Shown here: positions 16,875-26,153 of the stretch, in pieces
Layout: each line of letters begins with the position of its first letter
How positions within the stretch are numbered: position 1 is the first letter of the stretch
Assembly (NCBI GenBank): GCA_038521345.1
Contig: JBCBKU010000003.1
Span: forward strand, 186,001 to 250,000
Length of the DNA: 64,000 nt
Direction of reading: 5' to 3'
Origin: JBCBKU01 sp038521345
Lineage (GTDB): Bacteria > Pseudomonadota > Alphaproteobacteria > Rhodobacterales > Rhodobacteraceae
Position numbers and translations under genes: made by a program
Notes under the pieces: generated by a model
Seen by the model: only the letters and a program-made list of their open reading frames with translations
Databases searched by the model: none
Told to the model about the DNA's origin: nothing

Positions 16875-18169
16875 CCCGCCTGACCCAAAAGTGCGATGAG
16901 GCGGTCCGCCACCCGGTCGCGGGTATCCTCGTTGGCCAGTTGCGTTCGCCGCACTGCCGCGCGCATCTGCGCGAGGTCGTCCGACCCAAGCAGCGCGGGA
17001 ACTCTCCTGGCCAAAGCACCCGCATCCGGCACCTCTTCGGCCGCACCGGTAGTCGAGAACGCTGCAAAGGCGGAGGCGAAGTTCGGGACATGGGGCCCGT
17101 AGAGCAACGCCGCGCCGAAGGCGGCGGGTTCATAGGGATTGTGGCCGCCGATCGGTTCCAGCGACCCCCCGAGAAACACGAGCGGGGCCAAGCTGTACCA
17201 GAGGCCCATCTCCCCGAGGGTATCCGCAAGATAGACCGCGTGTGTGCTGTCCGGATCCTCACCGACACTTCGGCGCGCAAAGCGCATTCCTGCGGCGGTG
17301 ACATCCCGGGCGACCGCATCGGCTCGTTCCGGGTGGCGCGGTATCAGAAGAAGAAGTGCGTCCGGCCGTACGTCCAGCATTGCGCGATGGGCTTGCAGGG
17401 CCGCTTTCTCTTCACCTGGATGAGTGGAAGCCGCCGCCCAGACAGGGCGGTTGCCGACGAGGCCGCGCAACTTGGCGAGATCGTCGCTTACGACCTCGAG
17501 AGGGGCTGCGCTGGCCTTCAGATCTCCGGTGACCTCGATGGCGTGGGGCCTGGCGCCGAGATCGCGCAGGCCTTCGGCGACCTCCGGGGTCTGGGCCATG
17601 ATGGCGCCGAAGCGGCTGAACATAGCCCGTGCAAATCCCCGCACGATCTGCCAGCGCGCAATCGAGCGGCGTGAAAGGCGCGCGTTGACAAGGGCAAGCG
17701 GCGACCCGAGACGATCCGTCCGAACGATAAGGCGCGGCCAGATCTCGCTTTCGACGAAGACGGCGAGGTTCGGTTGCCAATGGGCAAGGAACGCGCGCGC
17801 CGGTCCCGGTGTGTCCAGCGGCGCATATTGGTGCACGGTTCGTGGCGGCAAGCGTCGTTCGACCAGATCGGCGGAAGTTGTCGTCACCGTGGTGACCAGA
17901 AACGACACTCCGGACAAGCGTTTGCCCATGGCATCGATCAGCCCCAGAACCGAAAGGGCCTCACCCACGCTTACCGCATGGAACCAGATCAGCCGCCCGT
18001 CGGGACGGGGGCGGGTCGCCCGACCACGCCGCTCCGAAATCCGGTCAGCGGGAACGCCGCGTTCGCGCATCTTGCGAGCGTCCAATGCGTGGATCAACGG
18101 CGCCGCCAAAGCCGTTGCGCCGCCATACAGCGCATAAAGCACGCCCGGAGGCGCAGACACCGTCGCCAT
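16871..18169 (-). CDS. waaA: 3-deoxy-D-manno-octulosonic acid (Kdo) transferase
   Basis: 432 aa. Transfers Kdo to lipid A precursor at the inner membrane. An N-terminal hydrophobic segment is followed by WFHAVSVGEAL with the catalytic Glu, VTTVTTTSADLVERR, VFVESEIWP, NARLSRRS, AASTHPGEE and GGSLEPIGGHNPYEP, all typical of WaaA/KdtA. Length is normal. The start overlaps the moaA stop (TGATG), and the stop overlaps lpcC. Confidence 0.95.
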   Translation of the reverse strand: MATVSAPPGVLYALYGGATALAAPLIHALDARKMRERGVPADRISERRGRATRPRPDGRLIWFHAVSVGEALSVLGLIDAMGKRLSGVSFLVTTVTTTSADLVERRLPPRTVHQYAPLDTPGPARAFLAHWQPNLAVFVESEIWPRLIVRTDRLGSPLALVNARLSRRSIARWQIVRGFARAMFSRFGAIMAQTPEVAEGLRDLGARPHAIEVTGDLKASAAPLEVVSDDLAKLRGLVGNRPVWAAASTHPGEEKAALQAHRAMLDVRPDALLLLIPRHPERADAVARDVTAAGMRFARRSVGEDPDSTHAVYLADTLGEMGLWYSLAPLVFLGGSLEPIGGHNPYEPAAFGAALLYGPHVPNFASAFAAFSTTGAAEEVPDAGALARRVPALLGSDDLAQMRAAVRRTQLANEDTRDRVADRLIALLGQAG

Positions 18170-19194
18170 CAGCCGCCCGTGTGGCTCATATGGCGGGACA
18201 TCTGTCCATCGGCCCGCTGACGCGAGTAATCGAAATCATGCCCCTTGGGCTTTCGCGCGATGGCGGCACGGATCGCCTCCTCGAGCGGGCCGTCGTCGCC
18301 GGGATTGGCCCGCATGGCCGCCCTGAGATCGGCGTTGTCTTCTTGCCCGAGACACATGAACAACTCACCCGTGCAGGTCAGGCGGACCCGATTGCAGCTT
18401 TCGCAGAAATTGTGCGTCAGCGGCGTGATAAAGCCCACTTGCTGACCGGTCTCCTCAAGTCGAACATAGCGGGCAGGTCCACCGGTCCGGTGCGCCAGAT
18501 CGACAAGGGTATAGCGTTCTGCAAGCTGCGCCCTCAGGTCGGACAGGGGCCAATACTGGTCAAGCCGGTTCTCGTTGCCAAGATCGCCCATCGGCATCAC
18601 TTCGATAAAAGTGAGATCCATATCGCGCGACGCGCACCATTCGGTGAGAGTGAACAGTTCGTCTTCGTTCACGCCCTTTAGCGCGACCGCGTTGATCTTT
18701 ACCCGAAGGCCGGCCTTTTGCGCCGCCTCGATCCCGTCCATAACCTGGGGCAGGCGGCCCCAGCGGGTGATGGCGGCGAACTTGTCGTCATCGAGGGTAT
18801 CGAGCGAGACATTGATCCGTCGCATGCCGATCGATGCCAGATCATCGGCAAACCGCGCCAACTGCGAGCCGTTGGTCGTTAATGTCAGCTCTTCGAGCGC
18901 TCCGGTCTCCAAGTGCCGGGCGATCGAGCGGAAAAACGTGAGGATGTCGCGACGGACAAGAGGTTCACCCCCGGTGATGCGCAGTTTCTGCACGCCCAAC
19001 CGGATGAATGTGGTGCACATGCGATCCAGTTCTTCCAGCGTCAGAAGCTCTGCCTTGGGCAGAAAGGTCATGTGTTCGGCCATGCAATAGACACAGCGAA
19101 AATCGCACCGGTCGGTGACCGAAACTCGCAAGTAGCTGATCTTGCGTTGGAATGGATCGACAAGGGGCAAAGACATCGCGCCGAGACTAGTCAT
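18169..19194 (-). CDS. moaA: GTP 3',8-cyclase, radical SAM
   Basis: First step of molybdenum cofactor synthesis. The SAM iron-sulfur site is CDFRCVYC, the GGEPL motif follows, and the C-terminal cluster site CESCNRVRLTCTGELFMC binds the second 4Fe-4S. The chain ends in the catalytic GG. ATGs at 19194 and 19176 are both possible (341 or 335 aa); neither has a clear ribosome binding site. The longer frame to 19239 is less likely. It is translationally coupled to waaA although the pathways are unrelated. Confidence 0.95.
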   Translation of the reverse strand: MTSLGAMSLPLVDPFQRKISYLRVSVTDRCDFRCVYCMAEHMTFLPKAELLTLEELDRMCTTFIRLGVQKLRITGGEPLVRRDILTFFRSIARHLETGALEELTLTTNGSQLARFADDLASIGMRRINVSLDTLDDDKFAAITRWGRLPQVMDGIEAAQKAGLRVKINAVALKGVNEDELFTLTEWCASRDMDLTFIEVMPMGDLGNENRLDQYWPLSDLRAQLAERYTLVDLAHRTGGPARYVRLEETGQQVGFITPLTHNFCESCNRVRLTCTGELFMCLGQEDNADLRAAMRANPGDDGPLEEAIRAAIARKPKGHDFDYSRQRADGQMSRHMSHTGG

Positions 19195-19244
19195 GCTGCG
19201 CCCGCGTCGCAATCCCCGGGCGCGCCGCTTTTTGGGCAAGGGTG

Positions 19245-19937
19245 TCAGCTTTCCGCGGGAAGGTGGCGTGCGGCCTCGCGATAGGCAAACGGCTTCATCT
19301 CGGATCCGTGGGCTTCAAGAAAGATGCGCACCCGTTCGGGGTCTTTCTTCGAGAGGTCGCGAAGCCACCAAGCCACGGATTTCTGGATGAACCACTCCGG
19401 GTCGGCCGTACAGGCCGCGGCCCAGCCGAGGATGCGCTCGCGGATCGCGCGGTCTGCTGGCTTCGGATTGCGAAGGCGCGCCCATGGGAGGGTCATCACG
19501 AGGGCTGCCCGGCGGGTCCAGAGGCGGTCTGATCGTGTCCACGGTTCCACGTCATCAAGTCGATCCGGGTTCCAGACAAGGCGCTTTTGGCCAGCGATTG
19601 CGGCATGGTCGGCAATCGCCCAAGCGTCGAAGTCCGGCACCCAGGAGGCGATCAGTGCCCATGCAGCCGCATCGTCGGGGCGGATCCGTGCCTGCGTCAG
19701 CAATTTGGCTGCGGCGATCCGGGCCTCGTGGATGTCTGTCGTCCAAAGTTCGGCCGCAAGAGCAAGGCGCGCGTCGAGCGTGATCTCGGCGCGCCACGCT
19801 TTGACGAGGCGATCGATCTCGGGATTGGACGTTCCAAGATACACCCGGTCCACCTTGTGGTAGGCCGCCATCTCGTCACCCTTGCCCGAAACACTCGCCG
19901 CGCGGAGTTCGGCCAGGGCCGCTTCCAGATGGGGCAC
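19245..19937 (-). CDS. AlkD-like DNA alkylation repair protein
   Basis: 230 aa, all-helical, with HEAT-like repeats. The C-terminal WFIQKSVAWWLRDLSKKDP and FLEAHGSEM are characteristic of the AlkD glycosylase family, which removes bulky or charged alkylated bases without flipping them. The GTG start (19937) shares one base with the glmS stop (TAGTG), so it is likely co-translated. A second alkylation-repair gene (ada) lies at the right edge of the window, not linked to this one. Confidence 0.85.
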   Translation of the reverse strand: MPHLEAALAELRAASVSGKGDEMAAYHKVDRVYLGTSNPEIDRLVKAWRAEITLDARLALAAELWTTDIHEARIAAAKLLTQARIRPDDAAAWALIASWVPDFDAWAIADHAAIAGQKRLVWNPDRLDDVEPWTRSDRLWTRRAALVMTLPWARLRNPKPADRAIRERILGWAAACTADPEWFIQKSVAWWLRDLSKKDPERVRIFLEAHGSEMKPFAYREAARHLPAES

Positions 19938-21757
19938 TATTCCACGGTGACCGATTTGGCGAGGTTGCGCGGCTGATCAACATCGGTGCCTTTGGCCACG
20001 GCCGTGTGATAAGCCAGAAGTTGCGCCGGAACCGCGTAAAGGATTGGGGCCACGACCTCGTCGACCGTCGGCATCACGATGCAGTCCCAGACATCTTCGC
20101 GCGCGCTTGTGGCTCCTGCGGTGTCCGTGATCAACAGGATTTGGCCCGCGCGCGCGATGACCTCCTGCATGTTCGAGACCGACTTTTCAAAAAGCGGGTC
20201 CGTTGGCGCCATCACAACGACGGGAACATGGCGGTCGATGAGGGCAATGGGCCCATGCTTCAATTCACCCGAAGCATAGCCCTCGGCGTGGATGTAACTG
20301 ATTTCCTTGAGCTTGAGCGCTCCTTCAAGGGCGAGCGGGTACATAAGACCGCGCCCGAGGAACAATATGTCCTGCGCCTCGGCGAGCTTTTTCGCGACGG
20401 CTTCGAAGGCCGGACCTTGGTCAAGCGCCCGGGCAATATGCCCCGGCAAGCGACGAAACTCGGCCAGAAGAGCGTCGCGCGCGGTGTCGCCCAGCATCCC
20501 GCGATCTCCGGCAGCCTTCAGCGCCAGAAGCGCCAGAACAGTCAACTGACACGAAAAGGCTTTTGTCGATGCCACGCCGATTTCGGGCCCCGCGAGAATG
20601 GGAAGCGCGACGTCGCATTCTCGCGCGATCGAGCTTTGCATGGCGTTGACCACCGAGAGGGTCATCGCCTTTGCCTCGCAATAGCGCAGGGCGGCAAGGG
20701 TGTCGGCGGTTTCTCCGGATTGCGAAACGAAGATGGCCAGCGTGTTGGGACCGATCGGTGGTTCGCGGTACCGGAACTCTGACGCGATATCGACCTCGAC
20801 GGGGAGGCCCGCCATCCGTTCGAACCAGTACTTTGCGGTCAGGCATGCATAAAACGCCGTGCCGCAGGCAACCATGACGATGCGGTCGAACCGGGCAAAA
20901 TCCGGAGTTGTGTCCGGAAAGCTGAGAGCCGTGCCCGAGGCGTCCATGTAATGGGCCAGGGTTTTGGACACGACACTTGGCTGTTCGGCGATCTCTTTGG
21001 CCATGAAGTGCTTGTGGCCGCCTTTTTCGACCGCTCCGGCGTCGATCTGGATCGTGGTCACCGGGCGGTTGGCGCGGCGGCCTTCTGCATCCATGATTTC
21101 GACGCCGGCCCTCGTCAGGACCGCGCGGTCGCCCTCTTCGAGATACGTCACCCGGTCGGTGAGCGGGGCAAGCGCGATGGCGTCCGATCCCAGGTACATC
21201 TCGCCGTCCCCGTGCCCGATGGCGAGCGGAGATCCCTTGCGCGCGGCGACGATGAGGTCGTTCTCGCCCTCGAACAGGAACGCGAGCGCAAAGGCGCCTT
21301 CGAGCCGGGCAATGGTCTGTTCGGCGGCATCGCGGGGCGCAAGGCCCTGATCGATATAGGATCGGGCGAGAAGGGCCACGGTCTCGGTATCCGTCTCGGT
21401 TTCGAATTCGTATCCCTTGGCCTGCAGATCCGCCCGAAGATCTTTGTAATTTTCGATGATACCGTTGTGCACCACGGCGACGGGACCGCTTTGGTGCGGA
21501 TGCGCGTTCCCGGTCGTTGGCGCGCCGTGCGTGGCCCAGCGGGTGTGGCCGATGCCAGACTTTCCGGGCAAGGGCTCGTGCACCAGTAGGTCGGACAGGT
21601 TGACCAGTTTTCCGACCGCGCGGCGCCGGTCAAGCGTGCCGCCGTTGATCGTCGCGATCCCGGCACTGTCGTAACCGCGATACTCGAGGCGCTTCAAAGC
21701 CTCGACCAAGGTCGGGGCCGCTTCGTGATCCCCAAGGATTCCGACAATGCCGCACAT
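19937..21757 (-). CDS. glmS: Glutamine-fructose-6-phosphate aminotransferase
   Basis: 606 aa. Makes glucosamine-6-phosphate for peptidoglycan and LPS. The N-terminal glutaminase domain starts MCGIVGIL with the nucleophile Cys2. Two SIS isomerase domains follow, with SQSGETADTL and the C-terminal KSVTVE. It starts 4 bases after the glmU stop. The glmU-glmS order places two UDP-GlcNAc pathway steps in one transcript. No glmS ribozyme-like sequence fits in the 4-base gap. Confidence 0.97.
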   Translation of the reverse strand: MCGIVGILGDHEAAPTLVEALKRLEYRGYDSAGIATINGGTLDRRRAVGKLVNLSDLLVHEPLPGKSGIGHTRWATHGAPTTGNAHPHQSGPVAVVHNGIIENYKDLRADLQAKGYEFETETDTETVALLARSYIDQGLAPRDAAEQTIARLEGAFALAFLFEGENDLIVAARKGSPLAIGHGDGEMYLGSDAIALAPLTDRVTYLEEGDRAVLTRAGVEIMDAEGRRANRPVTTIQIDAGAVEKGGHKHFMAKEIAEQPSVVSKTLAHYMDASGTALSFPDTTPDFARFDRIVMVACGTAFYACLTAKYWFERMAGLPVEVDIASEFRYREPPIGPNTLAIFVSQSGETADTLAALRYCEAKAMTLSVVNAMQSSIARECDVALPILAGPEIGVASTKAFSCQLTVLALLALKAAGDRGMLGDTARDALLAEFRRLPGHIARALDQGPAFEAVAKKLAEAQDILFLGRGLMYPLALEGALKLKEISYIHAEGYASGELKHGPIALIDRHVPVVVMAPTDPLFEKSVSNMQEVIARAGQILLITDTAGATSAREDVWDCIVMPTVDEVVAPILYAVPAQLLAYHTAVAKGTDVDQPRNLAKSVTVE

Positions 21758-21761
21758 GGGC

Positions 21762-23108
21762 TTATCCCTTTGCTGCTTTGGCCGCGCGCAGGCGATCCAT
21801 AATTTTGCGAGCCAGTCCGGTCTTGTTCACTTGCCGGGATCGGCCCACGGCAAGTGCGCCGTCCGGCACGTCGCTGGTGATGACCGAGCCCGAGGCCGTC
21901 ATCGCATCGTTGCCCACAACTACGGGTGCCACCAGCATCGTGTCCGATCCGATAAAGGCGCCAGTGCCGATCTCGGTCCGATGCTTTGAGACGCCGTCGT
22001 AATTGCAGGTCACCGTTGCCGCACCAATATTGGTGTTCGCGCCAACCGATGCGTCGCCGATATAGGACAGGTGGTTGACCTTGGCCCCTTCGCCAATCGA
22101 GGCGTTCTTGACCTCACAGAAATTGCCCACGCGGCTGTCATTGGACAACTCGGCGCCGGGGCGGAGGCGGGCATAGGGCCCGACTACGGCGCCTTGACCG
22201 ACATGTGCTCCCTCGAGATGGCTGAACGCGCGGATGCGCGCCCCGGTCTCGACCGTGACGCCCGTGCCGAAAATGACATGGGGCTCGATGACCGCATCGC
22301 GGCCGATAACGGTGTCGTGCGAGAAGAAGACAGTGTCCGGTGCGCTCAGCGTGACACCGCCGTCAAGCATGGCGGCGCGGGTCGCCACCTGAAACGCCTC
22401 TTCGGCCTTTGCAAGATCGGCGCGCGAGTTCACGCCCAGTGTCTCGGCCTCGTCACAGGTGACCACGGTCGCTGACAACCCGCGCGCGCGGGCGATGGCA
22501 ACGATGTCGGTCAGATAATACTCGCCGGCCGCATTGTCGTTTCCGACGGCGTCGATGAGGTCAAACAAGACCTCGACATCCGCGGCCACAACGCCGGAAT
22601 TGCACAACGTGATCTCCCGCTCCTGCAGGTTCGCGTCTTTCCATTCGACGATCCGGTCAAGATGGTCTCCGTCCATCACAAGACGCCCGTAGCGCCCTGG
22701 ATCCGCCGCTTCGAAGCCAAGCACGACCACATCGTGTCCGTCCGCGCGTGCCTCGGCCATGCGAGTTAATGTGTCGTGCCGGATGAAAGGGGTATCACCG
22801 TATAGGACGATGGCGTCGCCCTTGGCGTCTTGAAGGGCGGCGCGCGCCTCGCGGACCGCATGACCGGTTCCAAGCTGTTCGGACTGGACCGCGATGCGGA
22901 TACCGGGGTTGATCTCGTTAGCAACCGTGGCGACCTCGTCTGCACCGTGACCCACGACAAGCACGGTCGTCTCCGGCGCCAGAACCGCGCCGGACTCCAA
23001 GGCGTGAGCGAACATGGGCGCCCCTGCAATCTCATGGAGGACCTTCGGCCGGTCGGACTGCATCCGCGTGCCTTGACCCGCCGCGAGGACGATCAGATGG
23101 GTGGACAT
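21762..23108 (-). CDS. glmU: Bifunctional UDP-GlcNAc pyrophosphorylase/GlcN-1-P acetyltransferase
   Basis: 448 aa. The N-terminal uridyltransferase domain has LAAGQGTRMQSDRPKVLH. The C-terminal acetyltransferase domain is a left-handed beta helix with hexapeptide repeats and motifs VGNFCEVKNA and GDASVGANTNIGAATVTCNYDG. The ATG at 23108 gives the standard MSTHLIVLAAG start; a TTG at 23123 is also in frame but less likely. It leads the minus-strand operon and is divergent from gph, with 131 bases between them for both promoters. Confidence 0.96.
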   Translation of the reverse strand: MSTHLIVLAAGQGTRMQSDRPKVLHEIAGAPMFAHALESGAVLAPETTVLVVGHGADEVATVANEINPGIRIAVQSEQLGTGHAVREARAALQDAKGDAIVLYGDTPFIRHDTLTRMAEARADGHDVVVLGFEAADPGRYGRLVMDGDHLDRIVEWKDANLQEREITLCNSGVVAADVEVLFDLIDAVGNDNAAGEYYLTDIVAIARARGLSATVVTCDEAETLGVNSRADLAKAEEAFQVATRAAMLDGGVTLSAPDTVFFSHDTVIGRDAVIEPHVIFGTGVTVETGARIRAFSHLEGAHVGQGAVVGPYARLRPGAELSNDSRVGNFCEVKNASIGEGAKVNHLSYIGDASVGANTNIGAATVTCNYDGVSKHRTEIGTGAFIGSDTMLVAPVVVGNDAMTASGSVITSDVPDGALAVGRSRQVNKTGLARKIMDRLRAAKAAKG

Positions 23109-23239
23109 CGACTGCTCTTTCAATTTTGTCCCGGGTGGTCTACCGCCAGACTGGTCTGTCGGCCAAGCGCCCCGGGCATCACGTTGTTTTTCGCCACGTT
23201 ACACCATGCGCGGCGGCTTGCCGAGAGGTGGATCGCGCC

Positions 23240-23905
23240 ATGCGGACCGTCATTTTCGATCTCGACGGAACACTCGCGGATACAAGCGGCGACCTCATCG
23301 CCGCGGCCAACACTGTTTTTCGCGCGCGGGGACTTGGGGATCTGCTGGACCCGGCGGTGGATGCGGCCACCGCGTTTCGGGGTGGCAAAGCCATGCTGCG
23401 GCTTGGCTACAACCGCGCTGGGCTCGAGAACGTCGAAGCGGCGGTCGAGGCGGATTACGCGCCCGCAATCGAGGCCTATGCGGCATCGATCGATCGTCAC
23501 ACCACGCTTTACCCGGGCGCGCTGGAAGCGGTCAGTGAATTGAAATCACTGAACTATCGGGTTGGCATCTGTACCAACAAACCGGTTGAACTTGCCGAAA
23601 CGCTGTTGGACCGGCTTGGGGTTATCGACCGGTTCGCATCGCTTGTCGGTGCTGGCACGCTGGCTGTTCGCAAGCCTGACCCGGCCCCTTACCGGTTGGC
23701 GGTTGAGGATGCCGGTGGTGCGCTCGAGCACTCACTTCTCGTGGGCGACACGGTGACGGATCGCGACACCGCGCGTGCGGCGGGGGTTCCGATCATCCTT
23801 GTCACCTTCGGAGCAGACGCGGATCAGGTCGGGGATCTGGCGCCCGACGCTACGCTGCCGGACTATGCAGCGCTGGTTGACCGGGTCCGCGAATTGATCG
23901 GATAA
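23240..23905 (+). CDS. gph: Phosphoglycolate phosphatase, HAD family
   Basis: 221 aa. HAD motif I DLDGTLADT near the N-terminus, motif II in CTNKP, motif III lysine in RKPDPAPY, and motif IV GDTVTDRDTA. Dephosphorylates 2-phosphoglycolate. The ATG at 23240 is chosen because the HAD motif begins 5 residues later; the frame is open upstream to 23126 without a sensible start. It is followed at 26 bases by the aminotransferase gene. Confidence 0.88.
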   Translation: MRTVIFDLDGTLADTSGDLIAAANTVFRARGLGDLLDPAVDAATAFRGGKAMLRLGYNRAGLENVEAAVEADYAPAIEAYAASIDRHTTLYPGALEAVSELKSLNYRVGICTNKPVELAETLLDRLGVIDRFASLVGAGTLAVRKPDPAPYRLAVEDAGGALEHSLLVGDTVTDRDTARAAGVPIILVTFGADADQVGDLAPDATLPDYAALVDRVRELIG

Positions 23906-23931
23906 CCTTACGGGGGGCAGAGGGAACGCAC

Positions 23932-25143
23932 ATGACCGAGGTCTTCAAAGGCAGTTTCACCCAACAAGAGCCGATCCCGGAGGATGGGATCCAAGCGGCG
24001 CTTCGGGTTCTGCGCCACGGTCGCTTGCACCGCTACAACCTGTCTCCAGGAGAAGTCTCTGAGACCAGCGCCCTCGAGGCCGAGTTCGCGGCCTATACGG
24101 GCGCGAAGTATTGCCTGGCCGTTGCCTCGGGGGGCTATTCCATGGCCACGGCGCTTCGAGCCGTGGGTGTCCGACACGGAATGAAGGTGCTGTCGAACGC
24201 GTTCACGCTGGCGCCGGTGCCGGGCGCGATCGCGAGCGTTGGGGCCGATCCGGTCTTCGTCGGGGTCACCGAAGCGCTGACCATAGACCTTGAGGATCTG
24301 GCCGCCAAGATCGAGACTTCGGGCGCGCGGGTCCTTCTGCTCAGCCACATGCGCGGCCACATCGCCGACATGGAGGCCCTGATGGCGATTTGTGATGGCG
24401 CAGGGGTCACGGTTGTCGAGGATTGCGCGCACACGATGGGCGCGCGCTGGAAAGGGGTGGCGTCGGGGCGGCACGGTGCGGTCGGGTGCTATTCCATGCA
24501 GACCTACAAGCACATCAATTCCGGCGAAGGCGGATTCCTGATCACCGACGATGCTGAAATCGCGGCCCGGGCCATTCTCTTGTCCGGGTCGTATATGCTT
24601 TTCGACCGTCACGGGGCGGCGCCTGGACCCGAAGCGTTCGAAGGCATCAAGTACGACACACCGAACATTTCCGGCCGGATGGACAACCTGCGGGCGGCCG
24701 TACTTCGGGCGCAGCTTTCCACGCTTGATGCCCAGGTCGATGCTTGGGGCGCGCGCTACCGGGTGATGGAGGATGCATTGTCCGGGGTTCCGCGGCTCGC
24801 CCTGATCCCACGACCGGCGGACGAGCACTATGTCGGTTCGTCTTTTCAGTTTCTTCTGCTGGACTGGCCCGATGCGGCGATCGAGGCGGTCGTGGCCGGA
24901 TCCAAGTCGCGGGGGGTCGAACTCAAATGGTTCGGTGCGCCGGAACCTGCCGCGTTCACCTCGGTTTATTCCCACTGGCGGTATGCCCCGCACGAACGGC
25001 TTCCCGCCTCGGATCGTATTCTGAAAGGGATCCTCGACATGCGCCTCCCGCTCACCTTCTCGCTGGATGATTGCGCCCTGATCGGTCGGATCATCCGGGA
25101 CGAAGTTTCGAAGCACGCGGTACTTGCAGAGGCAGCCGAGTGA
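23932..25143 (+). CDS. DegT/DnrJ/EryC1/StrS family PLP aminotransferase
   Basis: 403 aa. Family motifs are VVEDCAHTMGA (Asp contacting the PLP nitrogen) and SMQTYKHINSGEGGFL with the PLP lysine. Relatives transaminate keto-sugars or act in cyclitol and antibiotic synthesis. There is no sugar-nucleotide gene nearby to fix the substrate, so only the class is assigned. AGAGGGA precedes the ATG at a good distance. The sequence ends with a helical KHAVLAEAAE tail. Confidence 0.85.
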   Translation: MTEVFKGSFTQQEPIPEDGIQAALRVLRHGRLHRYNLSPGEVSETSALEAEFAAYTGAKYCLAVASGGYSMATALRAVGVRHGMKVLSNAFTLAPVPGAIASVGADPVFVGVTEALTIDLEDLAAKIETSGARVLLLSHMRGHIADMEALMAICDGAGVTVVEDCAHTMGARWKGVASGRHGAVGCYSMQTYKHINSGEGGFLITDDAEIAARAILLSGSYMLFDRHGAAPGPEAFEGIKYDTPNISGRMDNLRAAVLRAQLSTLDAQVDAWGARYRVMEDALSGVPRLALIPRPADEHYVGSSFQFLLLDWPDAAIEAVVAGSKSRGVELKWFGAPEPAAFTSVYSHWRYAPHERLPASDRILKGILDMRLPLTFSLDDCALIGRIIRDEVSKHAVLAEAAE

Positions 25144-25195
25144 CCGCGTAGGATGCACCAAGCCCGGTCGTTCAAGGGCAAGGAGGAGACATCCG

Positions 25196-26086
25196 ATGGT
25201 TCTGATCCGACTTGCACTTGTCGCCGTGTTTCTGGCGTTGCCCTTGGCGGCTGCGGCGCAGAGCCTGACGGCGCAACTTGCCGAGGCCGTGTCCGAAGCC
25301 GAGCGCTGGCGCGACATCAACGCGGCCAAGCGCGCGGGCTGGCGCCCGTTCGGGGGCGAGGCGCCGCTGATGGGTCGCCACTACAGCCACCCGTCCAACC
25401 CCGATTACGTCTTTGGGCAGAAGATTGATTTCTCTCGCCCAAACAACCTTGTCTACTACGAAGTCGAAGGCCGGCAGGCGCTGGTCGCGCTGGCCTATAT
25501 CGTTCGCAAGCGGCCGAGTGATCCGCTGCCCGCAGGCTTCGCCGGGCAACGGGATATCTGGCATGTTCATGATGGTCGGAAATTTATTGGCGCCATCGAA
25601 GAGACGCGCCCCTTCATAGGCCGCATTGCGAGCCGATGGTTCAACAACAGCTTCGTGGAAGATGAGGGCCGATCCCAACTGGCCATGGTGCATGTCTGGC
25701 TGGTGCCGAACCCCAAGGGCCGATTTGCAAGCCATAATCCGGCGCTGGCCTACCGGGATGCGGGTCTTCCAGCAGCCTGGGCGTCGGGCGATATGGATGC
25801 TGCACGCGGTATCGCGCTTTCCGAAGCTCGGGGCTGTGACAACGCTCTTGAGGCCGAGTTGTGGTTGTCCGGTGCATCGCGCGCAAAACAGCGCACCATC
25901 CTCGGTGCATGCCGTTCGATTGCCGAAGACATCCGCCGCTCCCTGACCAGTGGAGAGGCCCAGATAGAGTCGCGGGCTTCGGCCGGATGGAAAAGGTTGG
26001 AGGACATTCGCTTCATGACCCTGTCCGCCAGCGAACGACGGCGCGCCGCAGCCTTTGTCGAGGACGGTCCGGGTGTCTGCCGGTAG
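25196..26086 (+). CDS. Secreted hypothetical protein
   Basis: 296 aa from the ATG at 25196, with AAGGAGGAG 6-8 bases before it. A clear signal peptide ends AAAAQ (about residue 22). The mature protein is mixed alpha/beta with no recognised motif; its last part contains three cysteines (GCDNALEAE, GACRSIAED, GVCR). It follows the aminotransferase by 52 bases. Function unknown. Confidence 0.65.
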   Translation: MVLIRLALVAVFLALPLAAAAQSLTAQLAEAVSEAERWRDINAAKRAGWRPFGGEAPLMGRHYSHPSNPDYVFGQKIDFSRPNNLVYYEVEGRQALVALAYIVRKRPSDPLPAGFAGQRDIWHVHDGRKFIGAIEETRPFIGRIASRWFNNSFVEDEGRSQLAMVHVWLVPNPKGRFASHNPALAYRDAGLPAAWASGDMDAARGIALSEARGCDNALEAELWLSGASRAKQRTILGACRSIAEDIRRSLTSGEAQIESRASAGWKRLEDIRFMTLSASERRRAAAFVEDGPGVCR

Positions 26087-26091
26087 TTCAC

Positions 26092-26133
26092 TTGACAGAT
26101 CGGCCAGAAATGGCCATTTTAGAGGCCAAAAAT
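26092..26133 (+). promoter_or_regulatory. Promoter and repeated operator boxes of the toxin-antitoxin operon
   Basis: TTGACA (26092-26097) is a perfect -35, with CATTTT (26115-26120) as a poor -10 after 17 bases. Three GGCCA boxes, each followed by five A/T-rich bases, start at 26102, 26112 and 26124. They form overlapping inverted (GGCCAGAAATGGCC; TGGCC...GGCCA) and direct repeats and cover the promoter. Spacing near one helical turn suggests cooperative binding of the antitoxin for autorepression, as is usual for such operons. Confidence 0.6.
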
Positions 26134-26153
26134 GTGACAGCGGAGCACAGGAT

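Noticed and set aside
21748..21772. glmS ribozyme or riboswitch before glmS
   Set aside because: Only 4 bases separate glmU and glmS, and such ribozymes are a feature of Gram-positive bacteria.
23908..25329. 473-codon minus-strand frame opposite the DegT-type aminotransferase
   Set aside because: The aminotransferase has intact PLP motifs; the antisense product is Arg-rich without similarity or a start site.
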